Shown here piece by piece: positions 45,487-54,841 of a DNA stretch of 64,000 nucleotides; within the stretch, counting starts at the first letter, position 1; each line of letters begins with the position of its first letter. The stretch is from Hemicordylus capensis (Eukaryota > Chordata > Lepidosauria > Squamata > Cordylidae), in contig NC_069657.1 in assembly GCF_027244095.1 (NCBI RefSeq), forward strand, positions 145,076,857 through 145,140,856, given 5' to 3'. A program made the position numbers and the translations under genes. The notes beneath the pieces were generated by a model. The model was given only the letters and a program-made list of their open reading frames with translations. It searched no databases and had not been told where the DNA came from.

Positions 45487-45800
45487 ATAAGGGAGAGGAG
45501 AGCTGGTCTTGTGGTAGCAAGCATGACTTGTCCTCATAGCTAAGCAGGGTCTGCCCTGGCTGCATATGAATGGGAGACTTGAGGTGTGAGCACTGTAAGA
45601 TATTCCCCTCAGGGGATGGAGCCACTCTGGGAAGAGCAGAAGGTTTCAAGTTCCCTCCATGGCTTCTCCAAGATAGGGCTGAGAGAGATTCCTACCTGCC
45701 ATCTTGGAGAAGCCGCTGCCAGCCTTTGAAGACAATACTGAGCTAGATAGACCAATGGTCTGCCTCAGTATATGGCAGCTTCTTACTTTCCTGTGTTCCT
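45487..45800 (+). mobile_element. Chimeric tRNA/5S-like SINE, near full length
   Basis: Starts GAGCTGGTCTTGTGGTAGCA, 5S-like GCTAAGCAGGGTCTGCCCTG and ATGGGAGACTTG, then the body; ends GCAGCTTCTTACTTTCC. Good copy of the family at 57948. Confidence 0.9.
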
Positions 45801-45947
45801 AAGGGGCACAGTGATAGACTCTCTCCATATCCCAGTCAGAGCTGATAGCCCAATCAACTGTTAGACAGAGGAGTCATACAGCTTCCCACAAGCAGCAATG
45901 CTCTCTCTTCCTCGCCATTTTTGAAAGGAGGACTATCTGTTCTAGTT

Positions 45948-46733
45948 CAGGCCTGCACAACATAAGGCCCAGGGACTGGATCCAGCCCATGGGAAGTTTT
46001 TTGCTGGCCCCCAGGTAGGAATATTCTGCAGAAACAGCAGGAGGCATATATAGCTCTTGGCTTGTCCTACTGATGAGCAGTGGCAGCTCAGTGCAGTTGG
46101 CCGCTTGAGACCAGATAAGATGCATATGGCAGTGATGGAATGAAAAGCAAGCGAGTCCATTGCTGCTGCTTGAGCAGCAGCAGCAAAGGCAATGGATGGA
46201 GTGGGTTGGAACAGCAGCATGCAGCAGCAGTTTCACATCATCAGGCAGGCACAGGCAGAGTGCATCTCAGAAAGGCAGAGGGTCACTTTTCTAGTCAGTT
46301 CCCTCTTCAATGAGGTGCGCCATCCTCTGTCCTCTCCAGAAACTGCTTTACAACGCCATCCTATGCATGTTCACTGGGAAATATATTTCACACCCACAGT
46401 GTGCCCAGTAAGGCTTATTCCCAAATAAACATGCCTAAGATTGCCACTTGAAAGCAACAATGACTTAGTGAGAGGTATTTGTTTGGGGCTGGCATGCCCT
46501 CCAAGTGCCCCAGTAACTGAGCAGGGACAGGGCCTATTTTGGGGGCACTATCCTAGGTTAAAATTATGAGGTTTTTGTTGGGAGGAAAAGATCCACAAAT
46601 ACCTAATTGTTTTCATTAATATTGTTAATTAATTTGAATGTAATAATTAATATGCTGAAAATTGACCTTAGCCCCCACATACTAAGTGATGGCTGGTTCT
46701 GGCCCACTGGGACATTTGAATTGTGCACCGCTG
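45948..46733. mobile_element. hAT element, non-coding
   Basis: The left end CAGGCCTGCACAACATAAGG and the reverse complement of the right end, CAGCGGTGCACAATTCAAA, form inverted repeats. Flanks TTCTAGTT and ATCTAGAT agree at 6 of 8. Subterminal GGCCCA-rich text (AAGGCCCAGGGACTGG and GGTTCTGGCCCACTGG) sits at both ends. It includes a CCTATGCA-type repeat at 46355-46443. Confidence 0.7.
46355..46443. repeat. CCTATGCA-type palindromic repeat, copy 1
   Basis: Begins CATCCTATGCATGTTCACTG and ends TAAGGCTTATTCCCAAATAA then CATGCCTAAGATTGCC, which is roughly its own reverse complement. A second half copy is at 47084-47155. Confidence 0.55.
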
Positions 46734-46754
46734 ATCTAGATTATTTTACCTAGG

Positions 46755-47083
46755 TTACAAAAGCTACAATCTGCAACACTCCCCCCACCCGAATAAAATT
46801 CCCAAACAGTTACTTGGGCTACTACTACATGGCTTCAGAATTGTAGCCAAATACTATAATCCCATTATCTAGAAGAAAGATCAGTGGCAAGAAAAATATT
46901 TTAATTAATAGACCTCCCCTACAGATCTGCAGGGGGCAAGAGACCCGCCCTCTAGCTCTCAAGACAGAGTACATGCACAGAGCTGAAAGCCCCAATGAAG
47001 TGGTACGTAGATGAGGAAATCTCTTGCACTTGTCAGCGATCCTGCTATATTCTGGGGTCTCTGCAATGGGACCAAAGTAATTA
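46755..47083. other. Intergenic DNA, nothing recognised
   Basis: No gene or clear repeat ends. Confidence 0.45.
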
Positions 47084-47155
47084 AAGTTGCAATCCTATGC
47101 ATACTTATCTCAGAGTAAGTTCCATTGAACCTTACAGAACTTACTTCCTTAATTT
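47084..47155. repeat. CCTATGCA-type palindromic repeat, copy 2
   Basis: GTTGCAATCCTATGCATACT, CTCAGAGTAAGTTCCATTGA and CAGAACTTACTTCC: same family as 46355-46443. Confidence 0.55.
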
Positions 47156-47320
47156 ACTCAGATCTTTACTTAACATTTCATTCAGTTTGACACTCAATTC
47201 CTATTGCTCAATAAAAACTGGATAAGACCTGAAGAAGTCTTACAGAAGATTTAAATATCTGATTGTTTCAGTACATGCCGGTGCAAGTTAGTGCACTGGG
47301 AGTGGGAGATACATAGCTAC

Positions 47321-47612
47321 CACATAGGAAGCAGCCATATACTGAGTCAGACCATTGGTCCATCTAGCTCAGTACTGTCTACACAGACTGGCAGCAGCTT
47401 CTCCAAGATTGCAGGCAGGAATCTATCTCAGCCCTGTCTTGGAGATGTCAGGAAGGAACCTGGAACCTTCTGCTCTTTCCAGAGCAGATTCACCCCCCAC
47501 CCCCCAAGGGGAATATCTTACAGTGCTCACATGTAGTCTCCCATACATATGCAACCAGGGTGGACCCTGCTAATGAAAGGGAACAAGTCATGCTTGCTGC
47601 CACAAGCCCTGA
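47321..47612 (-). mobile_element. Chimeric tRNA/5S-like SINE
   Basis: Reverse orientation: CATAGGAAGCAGCCATATAC, CTGAGTCAGACCATTGGTCC, TAGTCTCCCATACATATGCA, ACCAGGGTGGACCCTGC and the A-box-like tail to 47612. It directly abuts a CR1 3' end at 47613. Confidence 0.88.
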
Positions 47613-48095
47613 TAGAGAACATAAGAACAGCCCTGCTGGATCAGGCCCAAGGCCCATCTAGTCCAGCATCCTGTTTTGCACAGTGGCCCACCAGATGACC
47701 CTGGAAGCCACAGGCAGGAATTGAGGGCATGCCCTCTCTCCTGCTCTTACTCCCCTGCAACTGGTACTCAGAGGTATCCTGCCTTTGAGGCTGGAGGTGG
47801 CCTATAGCCCTCCTACTACCGATAGCCATTGAGAGACCTCTCCTCCATGAAGTTATCCAAACCCTTCTTAAAGCCATCCAGGTTGTTGGCTGTCACCACA
47901 TCTTGTGGCAGATAAATCCACAAGTTGATTATGCATTGTGTGAAAAAGTACTTCCATTTGTTGGTCCTAGATTTCCCGAAAATCAATTTCATGGGATGAC
48001 CCCTGGTTCTAGTGTTATGTGAGAGGAAGAAGAATTTCTCTCTATCTACTTTCTCCACACCATGCATGATTTTATAGACCTCTTATCATGTCTCC
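47613..48095 (-). mobile_element. CR1 LINE, 3' end with ORF2 C-terminus
   Basis: On the minus strand the ORF2 end reads KIMHGVEKVDREKFFFLSHN, TRTRGHPMKLIFGKSRTNKW and KYFFTQCIINLWIYLPQDVV, the conserved C-terminal domain of CR1. Then comes the 3' UTR (CCTCCAGCCTCAAAGGCAGG and CATCTGGTGGGCCACTGTG) and the TTCTTATGTTCT tip at about 47613. 5' truncated. Confidence 0.92.
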
Positions 48096-48261
48096 TTGGT
48101 GGCTTTAGCAGTTGAAGGTTGTATGAAATGCAACAGGTACAATTTACCTACCATGAAGATGCAGTAACAGGGAAGATGCATCTAGTGAACCTATGATGCA
48201 GACTATACTGCAGCCTTATGTAACAAGACCCAATTCAAGGCTTCCCTGAAAAGTGTAATCA

Positions 48262-48432
48262 GGAGAAGCGAAAAGGAAAGGTTGTGCCGTTGAGTCGGTA
48301 TCGACTCCTGGCGACCACAGATACATGTGGTTTTCTTCGGTAGAATACAGAAAGGGTTTACCATTGCCATCTCCTGCGCAGTATGAGATGCTGCCTTTCA
48401 GCACCTTCCTATATCGCTGCTGCAAGGGACAG
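48262..48432 (-). mobile_element. BovB-type LINE 3' tail
   Basis: GTTGTGCCGTTGAGTCGGTA, TCGACTCCTGGCGACCACAG, GTGGTTTTCTTCGGTAGAAT and GATGCTGCCTTTCAGCACC. It shares the GTCGGTGTC/GACCACAG block with 20017-20060 and 60073-60145. Only the 3' tail is present. Confidence 0.65.
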
Positions 48433-48574
48433 GAGATAAAATAACTGATTAACTCTTTCTCTGCCAGTTTCTCCTCTCCTGAACACCAATCCCCATTTGT
48501 TTAGTTTCTACATTCCTACCAGTATTCTGGACCAGTTCTTTCCTCACAAGAAGTTAGAGCAGTTATCAATGCTT

Positions 48575-48820
48575 TACTGCGAACTCGAAATTGTCCCCCA
48601 AAATTGATGCAAATAGTGGATTTTTTTACCCTGGATATAAATTGTGCTACACTCTAACACACAGTGAAAAATCCAAATTGTGTGTAAACTGCTCCCCGAT
48701 AATTCGCAGGGACTTTGGGGGAAATCTGCCCTATATGTGAACTCACCCCCTCCATTCCAGAGGAGATGCAAGTTTTAAAGGGCTTTAAAAGCCCATGTGA
48801 AAAATTTCCAGGAAATAAAG
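48575..48820. repeat. Unnamed repeat family X, copy 1
   Basis: It shares TGGATATAAATTGTGCTACA, CAAATTGTGTGTAAACTGCT and CCTATATGTGAACTCACCCC with copies at 53036-53290 and 54962-55250. No coding text and no ends fixed. Confidence 0.65.
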
Positions 48821-48854
48821 TAGAATAAAAGAAAGAATGCACTGAAGAAAACCT

Positions 48855-49350
48855 TGAACCAGATAGAAATCCTAATGAACATTTTTAAGTACAGTCATCA
48901 GTCATCTGCACATTTAAATCAACTAAAGCAGCTCTCCATCCATTGTTACCTGAATAGTCTTCTTTGGCTGATGTCTCCTGGTTTACAATGTCTGTCAGCA
49001 CTGATGCAGTTGCCCTTATAGTTTCTGAGCTATCTCTGCCAAGATTAAAAGGCTACTATTTTTTAATATTCTATCTGATCTACAGAAGGAGACCAGCAGA
49101 CACCATAGCCTCTGTCTCTTTCTCCATACAATTGTTGTTTCAGTTGTATCTTTGGAAAAGATGGTTGTCCCACTTTCTTGCTGCATTGTGAACTTATTAA
49201 AGGAAAATTTAAATGTGAACATGCCCTGCTCAGACATCATTGATCTGCTTAATGAGCTCCCGGAAGTATTTTGTTGCTTCCCTGGGAAACAAGTTCCTAA
49301 AGAATCAACTCAACTTTTTAGTGCACATGACACAAGTTTCAAGCAAGAGT
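48855..49350 (-). promoter_or_regulatory. OR promoter and non-coding first exon, copy U2
   Basis: Paralogous to 11284 and 56545. On the minus strand a TATA-like box (ACTATAAGGG, 49013-49021) lies 63 bases before a splice donor reading TTCAG/GTAACAATGG (exon end 48950). Upstream homology includes the AAATTTAAATG stretch near 49210, GAGCTCCCGGAAGTATTTTG and TCAACTCAACTTTTTAGTGC. It is the best candidate first exon for the OR4-like gene at 40702-41646, whose 7-kb intron has been swollen by R4, CR1, L1, hAT, SINE and BovB insertions. Confidence 0.7.
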
Positions 49351-49729
49351 TCACGAGCGAGCTGCCAATTAGCGATGGGGATAGGTGTCCTTGCCAGTGG
49401 AGGAGAAGTGGTGGCTGCCAGGCTGGCAGAGGAGAAGCGGCCGCCAAGGGAAAACTAGAGGCAACTTCCTTGTGAGAACTTGCCACGCATGGGATTAGCG
49501 ACGGGTACATTTAGGAGTATTAGATAGATAGATAGTGCTTCTGTTGGACTATAAGCCAGTGGCTGGCTTTGATATCGTGTACCATGCTGCTCTTCCATCA
49601 GTGGAGCATGGACACTGACTCTATGAGTGTGGAGAGCCCATCAACACACCATGCAAATGCACTCAGCCTCTGTGGCTCTTAAGCATCATGTCTATGCTGC
49701 AGGATGCCTCTCTCTTAGTTCCCAATGGG
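49351..49729. other. Intergenic DNA, nothing firm
   Basis: A GAGGAGAAG-rich patch at about 49398-49460 is bounded by similar phrases (ATTAGCGATGGGG at 49370, GATTAGCGACGGG at 49493), so it may be a small insertion. It has a short (GATA)n at 49523-49535. Confidence 0.4.
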
Positions 49730-50173
49730 CAGTGGCAGATTTAAGGAGAGGCAAAGTAGGCACTGGCCTGTGGGGGCAAAATATGAGGAGCGGAAATTTT
49801 TCTCTTGGAGGTGAGGCGAAAGTCCTCCCTTTTTTCTTTTAAAATCCGCTGCTGAGGTTCGGACCTTTCTGCAGATGAGGGTATGCAGTCATTTGGGAGG
49901 GAGGAGGGGAGCTGGAAAGAGCTTCTCCCTTGATGCCCAGCCATGCAGCAGTGTTACTTTAAAGGTAAAAGGGGGGACTTTCCCCTTCCCCTCTTCCCCT
50001 CTTCCCCATGGCCACTACTGTGTGACCTTCGCTGCCCCCATCCTGCTGTGCAGTGGTGGTTTTTAGAAGAAGAAAGGGAGGACTTTCTCCTTGCTACCCC
50101 TATCCTTGCTGAGGTGGTGGGGGTGGCAAATCCTTTGCTGCCTATGGGTGGCAAAAGGCTTAATCTTCCCCTG
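49730..50173. mobile_element. Non-autonomous hAT element (MITE), copy 2
   Basis: Same family as 577-887. The left end CAGTGGCAGATTTAAGG and the reverse complement of the right end, CAGGGGAAGATTAAGC, lie between flanks CCAATGGG and CCAATCAG (6 of 8 alike). Shares GGGGGCAAAATATGAGGAGC and CCTATGGGTGGCAAAAGGC with copy 1. The middle has a duplicated GGAGGACTTTC... stretch. Confidence 0.75.
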
Positions 50174-50439
50174 CCAATCAGAGAAGTGTCCTACAGCACA
50201 GATGTGATTATTAAAAGACATGGAGGTTCTGCATGCTAGCATGGTATCTAAGCTACTGCATTTTCCTGGTAAACAAACTGGAATATTTTATTGCAAGGAA
50301 AATACAATCGCACTCCCACAGGAAATGCATCAATCAACAGCAGCATATCAGTGGTGCTGCAGTAACATTTAAAGGCCTGCTATCTTCCTGACAGAGCCAG
50401 CTACAAAGATTATTACTTTTAGTCATCTGCAGAGGCTTT

Positions 50440-50900
50440 TCTTATGCCCACCCTAACCCAGTCTAGGGAAGCCTAGCCTGGGTTAGGCTGCACGTGAGAA
50501 CTGCCAGGTTTGGGGCCCAATCCCAGCAGGGCAGCACCGCCTAGCCCAGCTTTTAAACTCAACTCTTAGCTGGGGTTAAGGGCTTGAGTGAGCCCTTAAC
50601 CAGGGCTCCGGGATCATGTGTTCACTGGGGCCACATTCAGCCCCAGCAGACACAGAGGTGGGTGTCTAGAGTTCCGGTCTCCGGTCTCAATACTTCGTGC
50701 ATGACACTTGGTGCATTGTGGGATATCAAGAGGCTGGATGCATTTTCCTGGCCTCCAGAGATCCCAGATCATCTGGGATCATGGTCTACACTCCCAGCAA
50801 CCTGTCATCACTCGTCGGGAGGGAAGGTGTGTTCAAACAGCCTTCCCCCTTGCCTGCCTGCTACTCCACCCTCCTGTTTGTGTGAAAAACCTTGCAATCT
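50440..50900. repeat. Diverged relatives of the hairpin-rich repeats
   Basis: CTAACCCAGTCTAGGG, then GAAGCCTAGCCTGGGTTAG forms a hairpin; a CACGTGAGAACTGCC end-like phrase follows near 50490. A second set has GATCATGTGTTCACTGGGG (50613) and GTGCATTGTGGGAT (50710). Copies too decayed to set ends. Confidence 0.45.
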
Positions 50901-51575
50901 GTGACGGCACTTAATCAATCAATTGTACTGGCTTGGGGGTGAAGTTGCAGGAGTTTTTTTGTCTCCTCCTTACTTGCTGTTCTGAATTCAAACTGAAAGG
51001 TTCTCCCACCCTCTGCCCTCCCATCTTCTTGAGTTAAAAACCAACTCTGAGAGGCTTGTAAAAAGAAAAGAATAAAAAACCAGTTTTATTCAATTACTAC
51101 CAACTGCTTCCATCTGAGGCATTTAGGTTTTAAATACATTCAAAAAATACTTAGTAGGTTACAAAAATAGGTTGTCTTAGGCTACAATTTCAGATTACAT
51201 TTAGGCACGCTTAAAGGTTTACTGAGTCTTTCACAACGGCCTGTTGGTGGATTGAGCATAGGCTAGTGTATCTTATTTTAATTCCGTTGCAGGTAAACAA
51301 TAATATAACAATATCAGGAATATGCAAAGCACACACAGAGAGAGAAATATAAGTTTCTAATGCAAAATCTGACTTAAAAACTGTTCCCTATGCTGAATCC
51401 CCTTTTTCTTGAAAACTCACCCAACACCTGATGAGAATCAAGCTTCCTGCGATCCTGTCTCTCAAGGATCTGCAGTTATTCCATGTGAGAAACCTCTGTG
51501 CTGACTTTGACCATGAGGGGGCAAAAATTCCATGCCCCTCACTAAGCCTTACCACACGCGTTTCTCCAGCACAGA
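50901..51575. other. Intergenic DNA, nothing recognised
   Basis: No gene or repeat ends recognised. Confidence 0.45.
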
Positions 51576-51929
51576 CAGGGGCGGATCCAGGGGGGTGCAA
51601 GGGTGCAGTTGCACCCCCTATGAATGTGGGTCAAATCTCATGGAGATTGGCAGTAGCAGAGAGTATAAAAAGGATTAACTTCTAGTCCTGCCATCTCCCA
51701 GCCTGAATGGTTCTCCTGGAACATTGTGCTCCTCCTCCCCAGCTCCGCACTTGAAGATAATTGCAGAGAGCTGGCTGTTGGGCCTGTTGTCTCCCTGCAA
51801 GAAGGAAAGTAAAACTTTTTTTTAAATGAACCCTTATGTGTTTGTTTTGTTTGTGTGTGATTTGTTCCCCTTGCTGGAGTGCATGTGGCCAAAAGTCAAC
51901 ATAAAGACAACATATACATATATATTTAT

Positions 51930-52620
51930 GATGACACACAACCTGTACTTCCTCCAAAGAGTTCAGGGTACTGTACAAGTTCTTCCTCCCAACTTTTATC
52001 CTCAGAACAATCCTGTGAGGCAGGTTTGGAGGAGAGAGTGAGCATCTCACCTAGAGTCCCACAATGAGGTGGGTCTAACGATCAGTGAGCCTCACCAAAA
52101 TGAGGTCTGCAGGGAGAACAGGCTTAGCCTGCTCTCCTCGCAGATGATCGGGCAGGAAGCCCTGGGTGGCTAGATTGGCCTCCCACACGACTGCCGGCTC
52201 TGTCACGGAGCCAGTGGGGGCTGAAGGGATCAGGGGCCATGCGGCCCCCGGAAGTTCCAGGATGCCATGCGCAAGCATGCGGGGCAGTCTGGAGAGACCC
52301 CCAGGGCTGGGAGGCTTATTTCAGCCTCCCGGTGGGGGGTCTCTTCACGTGTTGCCACTCCGCACAGCTGCGCCGCAGCAATACACGATCAAATAGATGG
52401 GGTTAGCAGAGCACTCACTCTGCTAACCTTGTCTAAGGGGAGGGCTTTGTAAGCAGGTTACCTGCTTTGAGGACGCTCACCTCAAGCAGGTTACACGCTT
52501 TGAGGACGCTTTTTGGCGATCGTGAGAATCACCTCAGTGAGTTTCATGACTGAATGGGGAATTCAAGTCCCCCCAATCCTAGTTTTAAAACTCTAATCAC
52601 TAAACCACACTCGTTCTCAA
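51930..52620 (-). mobile_element. tRNA-derived SINE split by hairpin-rich element B
   Basis: Right part (52536-52620) in reverse: GGGGAATTCAAGTCCCCCC and CTAATCACTAAACCACACTC, the B and A boxes of a tRNA-derived head. Left part (51930-52065): GAGTTCAGGGTACTGTACAA and TTATCCTCAGAACAATCCTG then TGAGGCAGGTTTGGAGGAGA, the shared body, also seen decayed at 10340 and 63860. The two halves fit together around 52066-52535. Confidence 0.78.
52066..52535 (+). mobile_element. Hairpin-rich element, copy B
   Basis: Terminal repeats GAGGTGGGTCTAACGATC and (reverse complement of the right end) GAGGTGATTCTCACGATC. The 3-base flanks are AAT and AGT. Internal hairpins: TCTGC.GGGAGA.CAGGCT/AGCCTG.TCTCC.GCAGA (52106-52144), GGTTAGCAGAG/CTCTGCTAACC (52401-52428) and AAGCAGGTTACCTGCTT (52451-52467). 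GC-rich body with GGCTCTGTCACGGAGCC shared with copies C and D. No coding capacity. Confidence 0.85.
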
Positions 52621-52853
52621 CTGTGTGTGTATTGATTGCAGGAGAAATCTGATGCAGAAGAGAAGAGATTCCAGAAGTGCATCAGAATCCAGTCTGGCCC
52701 ACCACCATATTTTTTACAGCCTTGGCATAGTGCATTTGCAAGAGAAATAAAATCCTAGCCCCAATATTTTTATATGTGGGGGGGGATCTTTTATGGGGGG
52801 GATTCCTGTTGCGCCCCCTGTAATTTCCTGCTGTATCCACCCATGAACACAGA

Positions 52854-53676
52854 CTGCCCTTCTTGTTCCCAGAATTCCTGGGAACAACAGCTCTCTAGGT
52901 CCCACCCACCTGGTGTACTGATTGGCTGCCCTGGAGTTCACCACCCTGTCAGTCAAGACAAGGATTCACTCCCTGTTAACTCTTTAAAGGGAGGGGAGGC
53001 TGATCACTACAATTGGGCTAGTTTCCAATAAGGAGGGGGAAACCTGAATCGTGTGTGAAGTGCTCTCTGAAATATTGTACAGACTTCAGGCTAAATCTGG
53101 CTGATATGTGAACACTCACCCTCCCAAAGTAAAGTGATGGTAAAGTCACCATCTGAAATAGCTCCTGCTGCCCAGTGCTTACAAACCTATCTCTTTTCCT
53201 TACTCCTTTAAAGTAGTAATTAAAAGGGAGGGATTTGCAGCTGCTGGGCCACAGGTGGTGCTGCAAAAATCCTGGAAGCTAAGTTCTTTGTGTGTAGTCA
53301 CAGAGTCAAATAGTGCCTTGAGGGAACACGAGAGCCAATAGCTTTCTATGAAAGAGTCTGGTTCGTGAATGAGATATCATTAGAAACTTGTCCAGAAGCT
53401 TTAAAAGGCCCACACTGTACTCTCATCTGACAAGGCCTATTGTCACAGGCACTATCTAATAGGTGCCTACAGACAGACATATAATTACATTCCACACAGC
53501 ATTCACAATAGATATGGAAACATTCGCATGAGGAAGAATTGCATGCATTTTACCAAATACTATTACAGTTCAAGTGCTAGAAAAATGCAGTCTCACACAA
53601 CAGAAATGTTACATTGAGGGAAGATGTCTAGATTCAGTAAAATGATTGAACAATCATACAATCAGATACTATCATT
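52854..53676. repeat. Intergenic DNA including repeat family X, copy 2 (about 53036-53290)
   Basis: GTGTGTGAAGTGCTCTCTGA and CTGATATGTGAACACTCACC match family X at 48575 and 54962. The rest, towards the OR pseudogene, has no recognised repeat. Confidence 0.55.
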
Positions 53677-54207
53677 CTACAGCTCACTTTTCATTTCATT
53701 GGGCCCACAAAAGGGAAGATGTGTGGTGGCAAGAGTCTGTACTATTGAATGGCCCAACCCGCCCATCCATGAAGCTAGCACCAGCCAGCTGCACACGCTC
53801 TTGCTCATAATTGTTGTGTAATGGAGGGGTTTGCAGATTGCAATGTATCGGTCGTATGCCATCACTGTGAGAAGATAGATCTCAGTGCAACCAAAAAAGT
53901 GAACCCCAAAGTGCTGGGCTATGCATCCAACAAAGGAGATGGTTTTCTTCTCAACAAGGAAGTCCGCAATCAGTTTGGGAGCAGTAACAGAGGAGTAGCA
54001 GATGTCTACGAAGGAGAGGTAGCTGAGGAAGAAATACATGGGGGAGTTCAGACGGGGGCTTGTCTTGATGGTGACAATGATAAGTAAATTCCCCAGGACA
54101 ATGGCTGTGTAGAAGGTCAGAAACAGCCCAAAACAGACTTTTTCAATGTCTTGATTCTGAGTAAGTCCCAAGAGGATGAATTCAGAGACATTGTTTTTAT
54201 TTTCCAT
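53677..54207 (-). pseudogene. OR4-like olfactory receptor pseudogene lacking TM5-TM7
   Basis: It reads without a stop from [17 protein letters not shown] through helix 2 ([19 protein letters not shown]), helix 3 ([19 protein letters not shown]) and [10 protein letters not shown], then jumps to MKSEL and the ancestral stop: 176 residues instead of about 314. Compared with the intact paralogue at 40702, about 414 bases (138 codons) are gone in one piece, in frame, joining the second extracellular loop to the last five codons. A receptor without helices 5-7 and without the SY/KALSTC and PMLNPLIY motifs cannot signal. Its 5' UTR exon also carries an L2 insertion (54227-54538). Confidence 0.95.
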
Positions 54208-54226
54208 GTTGTCAGTGTGGATGATG

Positions 54227-54538
54227 AGTTTTAATATTTATTTTATTTATTTATTGTTGCATTTATATACTGCCTTTTGTTAAAAGACAACCCCAAGGCG
54301 GTTTACAAAAGTTAAGACATACAATAAAAAGGCAATAAAAAGATCAAGCTAAAAATATAAAAACATATTAAAAAGGCATAAAAACAATACAACAAGTAAA
54401 AACACACAGAAGCAGCAGTAAAAACGATTATGTAAAAGCCTGGGGGAAAAGCCAAGTTTTAACAAGCTTTCTAAAAGCCATGATGGAGTTCGAGGAGTGA
54501 ATGGCCACTGGGAGAGCATTCCAAAGTTACAGCACAGA
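54227..54538 (-). mobile_element. L2 LINE 3' end inserted in the OR pseudogene 5' UTR exon
   Basis: From the (AAAT)n tail and TTATATACTGCCTTTTGTTA at the left to GGGAGAGCATTCCAAAG at the right it is colinear with 30449-30752, the 3' UTR and last codons of the youngest L2. The OR text is GATGAGTT just before it and ACAGCACAGAGGTAAGTCAC just after, matching GATGAGTTACAACACAGAAG of the intact gene. A GTT on both sides may be a short target duplication. Confidence 0.92.
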
Positions 54539-54600
54539 GGTAAGTCACCTGCCATCACAGAAAATGAGGAATAGAATCCATTTAACATTTCTTTTCATAC
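54539..54600 (-). promoter_or_regulatory. Displaced splice acceptor of the OR pseudogene
   Basis: On the minus strand GTGATGGCAG/GTGACTTACC corresponds to the acceptor of the intact gene at 41692. The L2 insertion places it more than 300 bases from the start codon. Confidence 0.75.
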
Positions 54601-54735
54601 AAACAGATCCAAAAAGTAGATGTTAAAACCTAACCGTTCCCCCGGGGTCTCAGTCCAAAAACATCAGATAAAATATTCCATAAATGCAAACAAGCAGAAT
54701 TGTCCCTAAATGGCTCTCGGAATTCATTACCCAAG

Positions 54736-54815
54736 AGTTCTCAAACTTGGGTCCCTGGATGTTGTTGGACTATAACTCCCATCATCCCCAGCTACAATGG
54801 CCCCTGGCCAATGGC
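54736..54815. mobile_element. Half of a palindromic hAT MITE
   Basis: TTCTCAAACTTGGGTCCCTG, GATGTTGTTGGACTATAACT and CCCATCATCCCCAGC: one arm of the family seen whole at 27097-27232. The second arm is missing. Confidence 0.7.
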
Positions 54816-54841
54816 CCTTTTCAGGCCTTCACCTCTGTAGA

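Larger units (their letters stand above)
51576..52845. mobile_element. hAT element carrying a nested SINE and hairpin element
   Basis: The left end CAGGGGCGGATCCAGGGGG and the reverse complement of the right end, CATGGGTGGATACAGCAGG, are flanked by AGCACAGA (51568-51575) and AACACAGA (52846-52853), 7 of 8 alike. Subterminal text is TGCACCCCCTATG on the left and TTGCGCCCCCTG on the right. The middle is occupied by a SINE (51930-52620) which in turn contains the hairpin-rich element B (52066-52535). No transposase frame. Confidence 0.85.

Noticed and set aside
45874-46236. Minus-strand open frames rich in Cys and Ser
   Set aside because: They lie inside the non-coding hAT element 45948-46733 and reflect a CAG/CTG-rich patch.
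49152-49475. Plus-strand 107-codon open frame
   Set aside because: It runs antisense through the OR first-exon block U2 into unrelated DNA, with no family resemblance.
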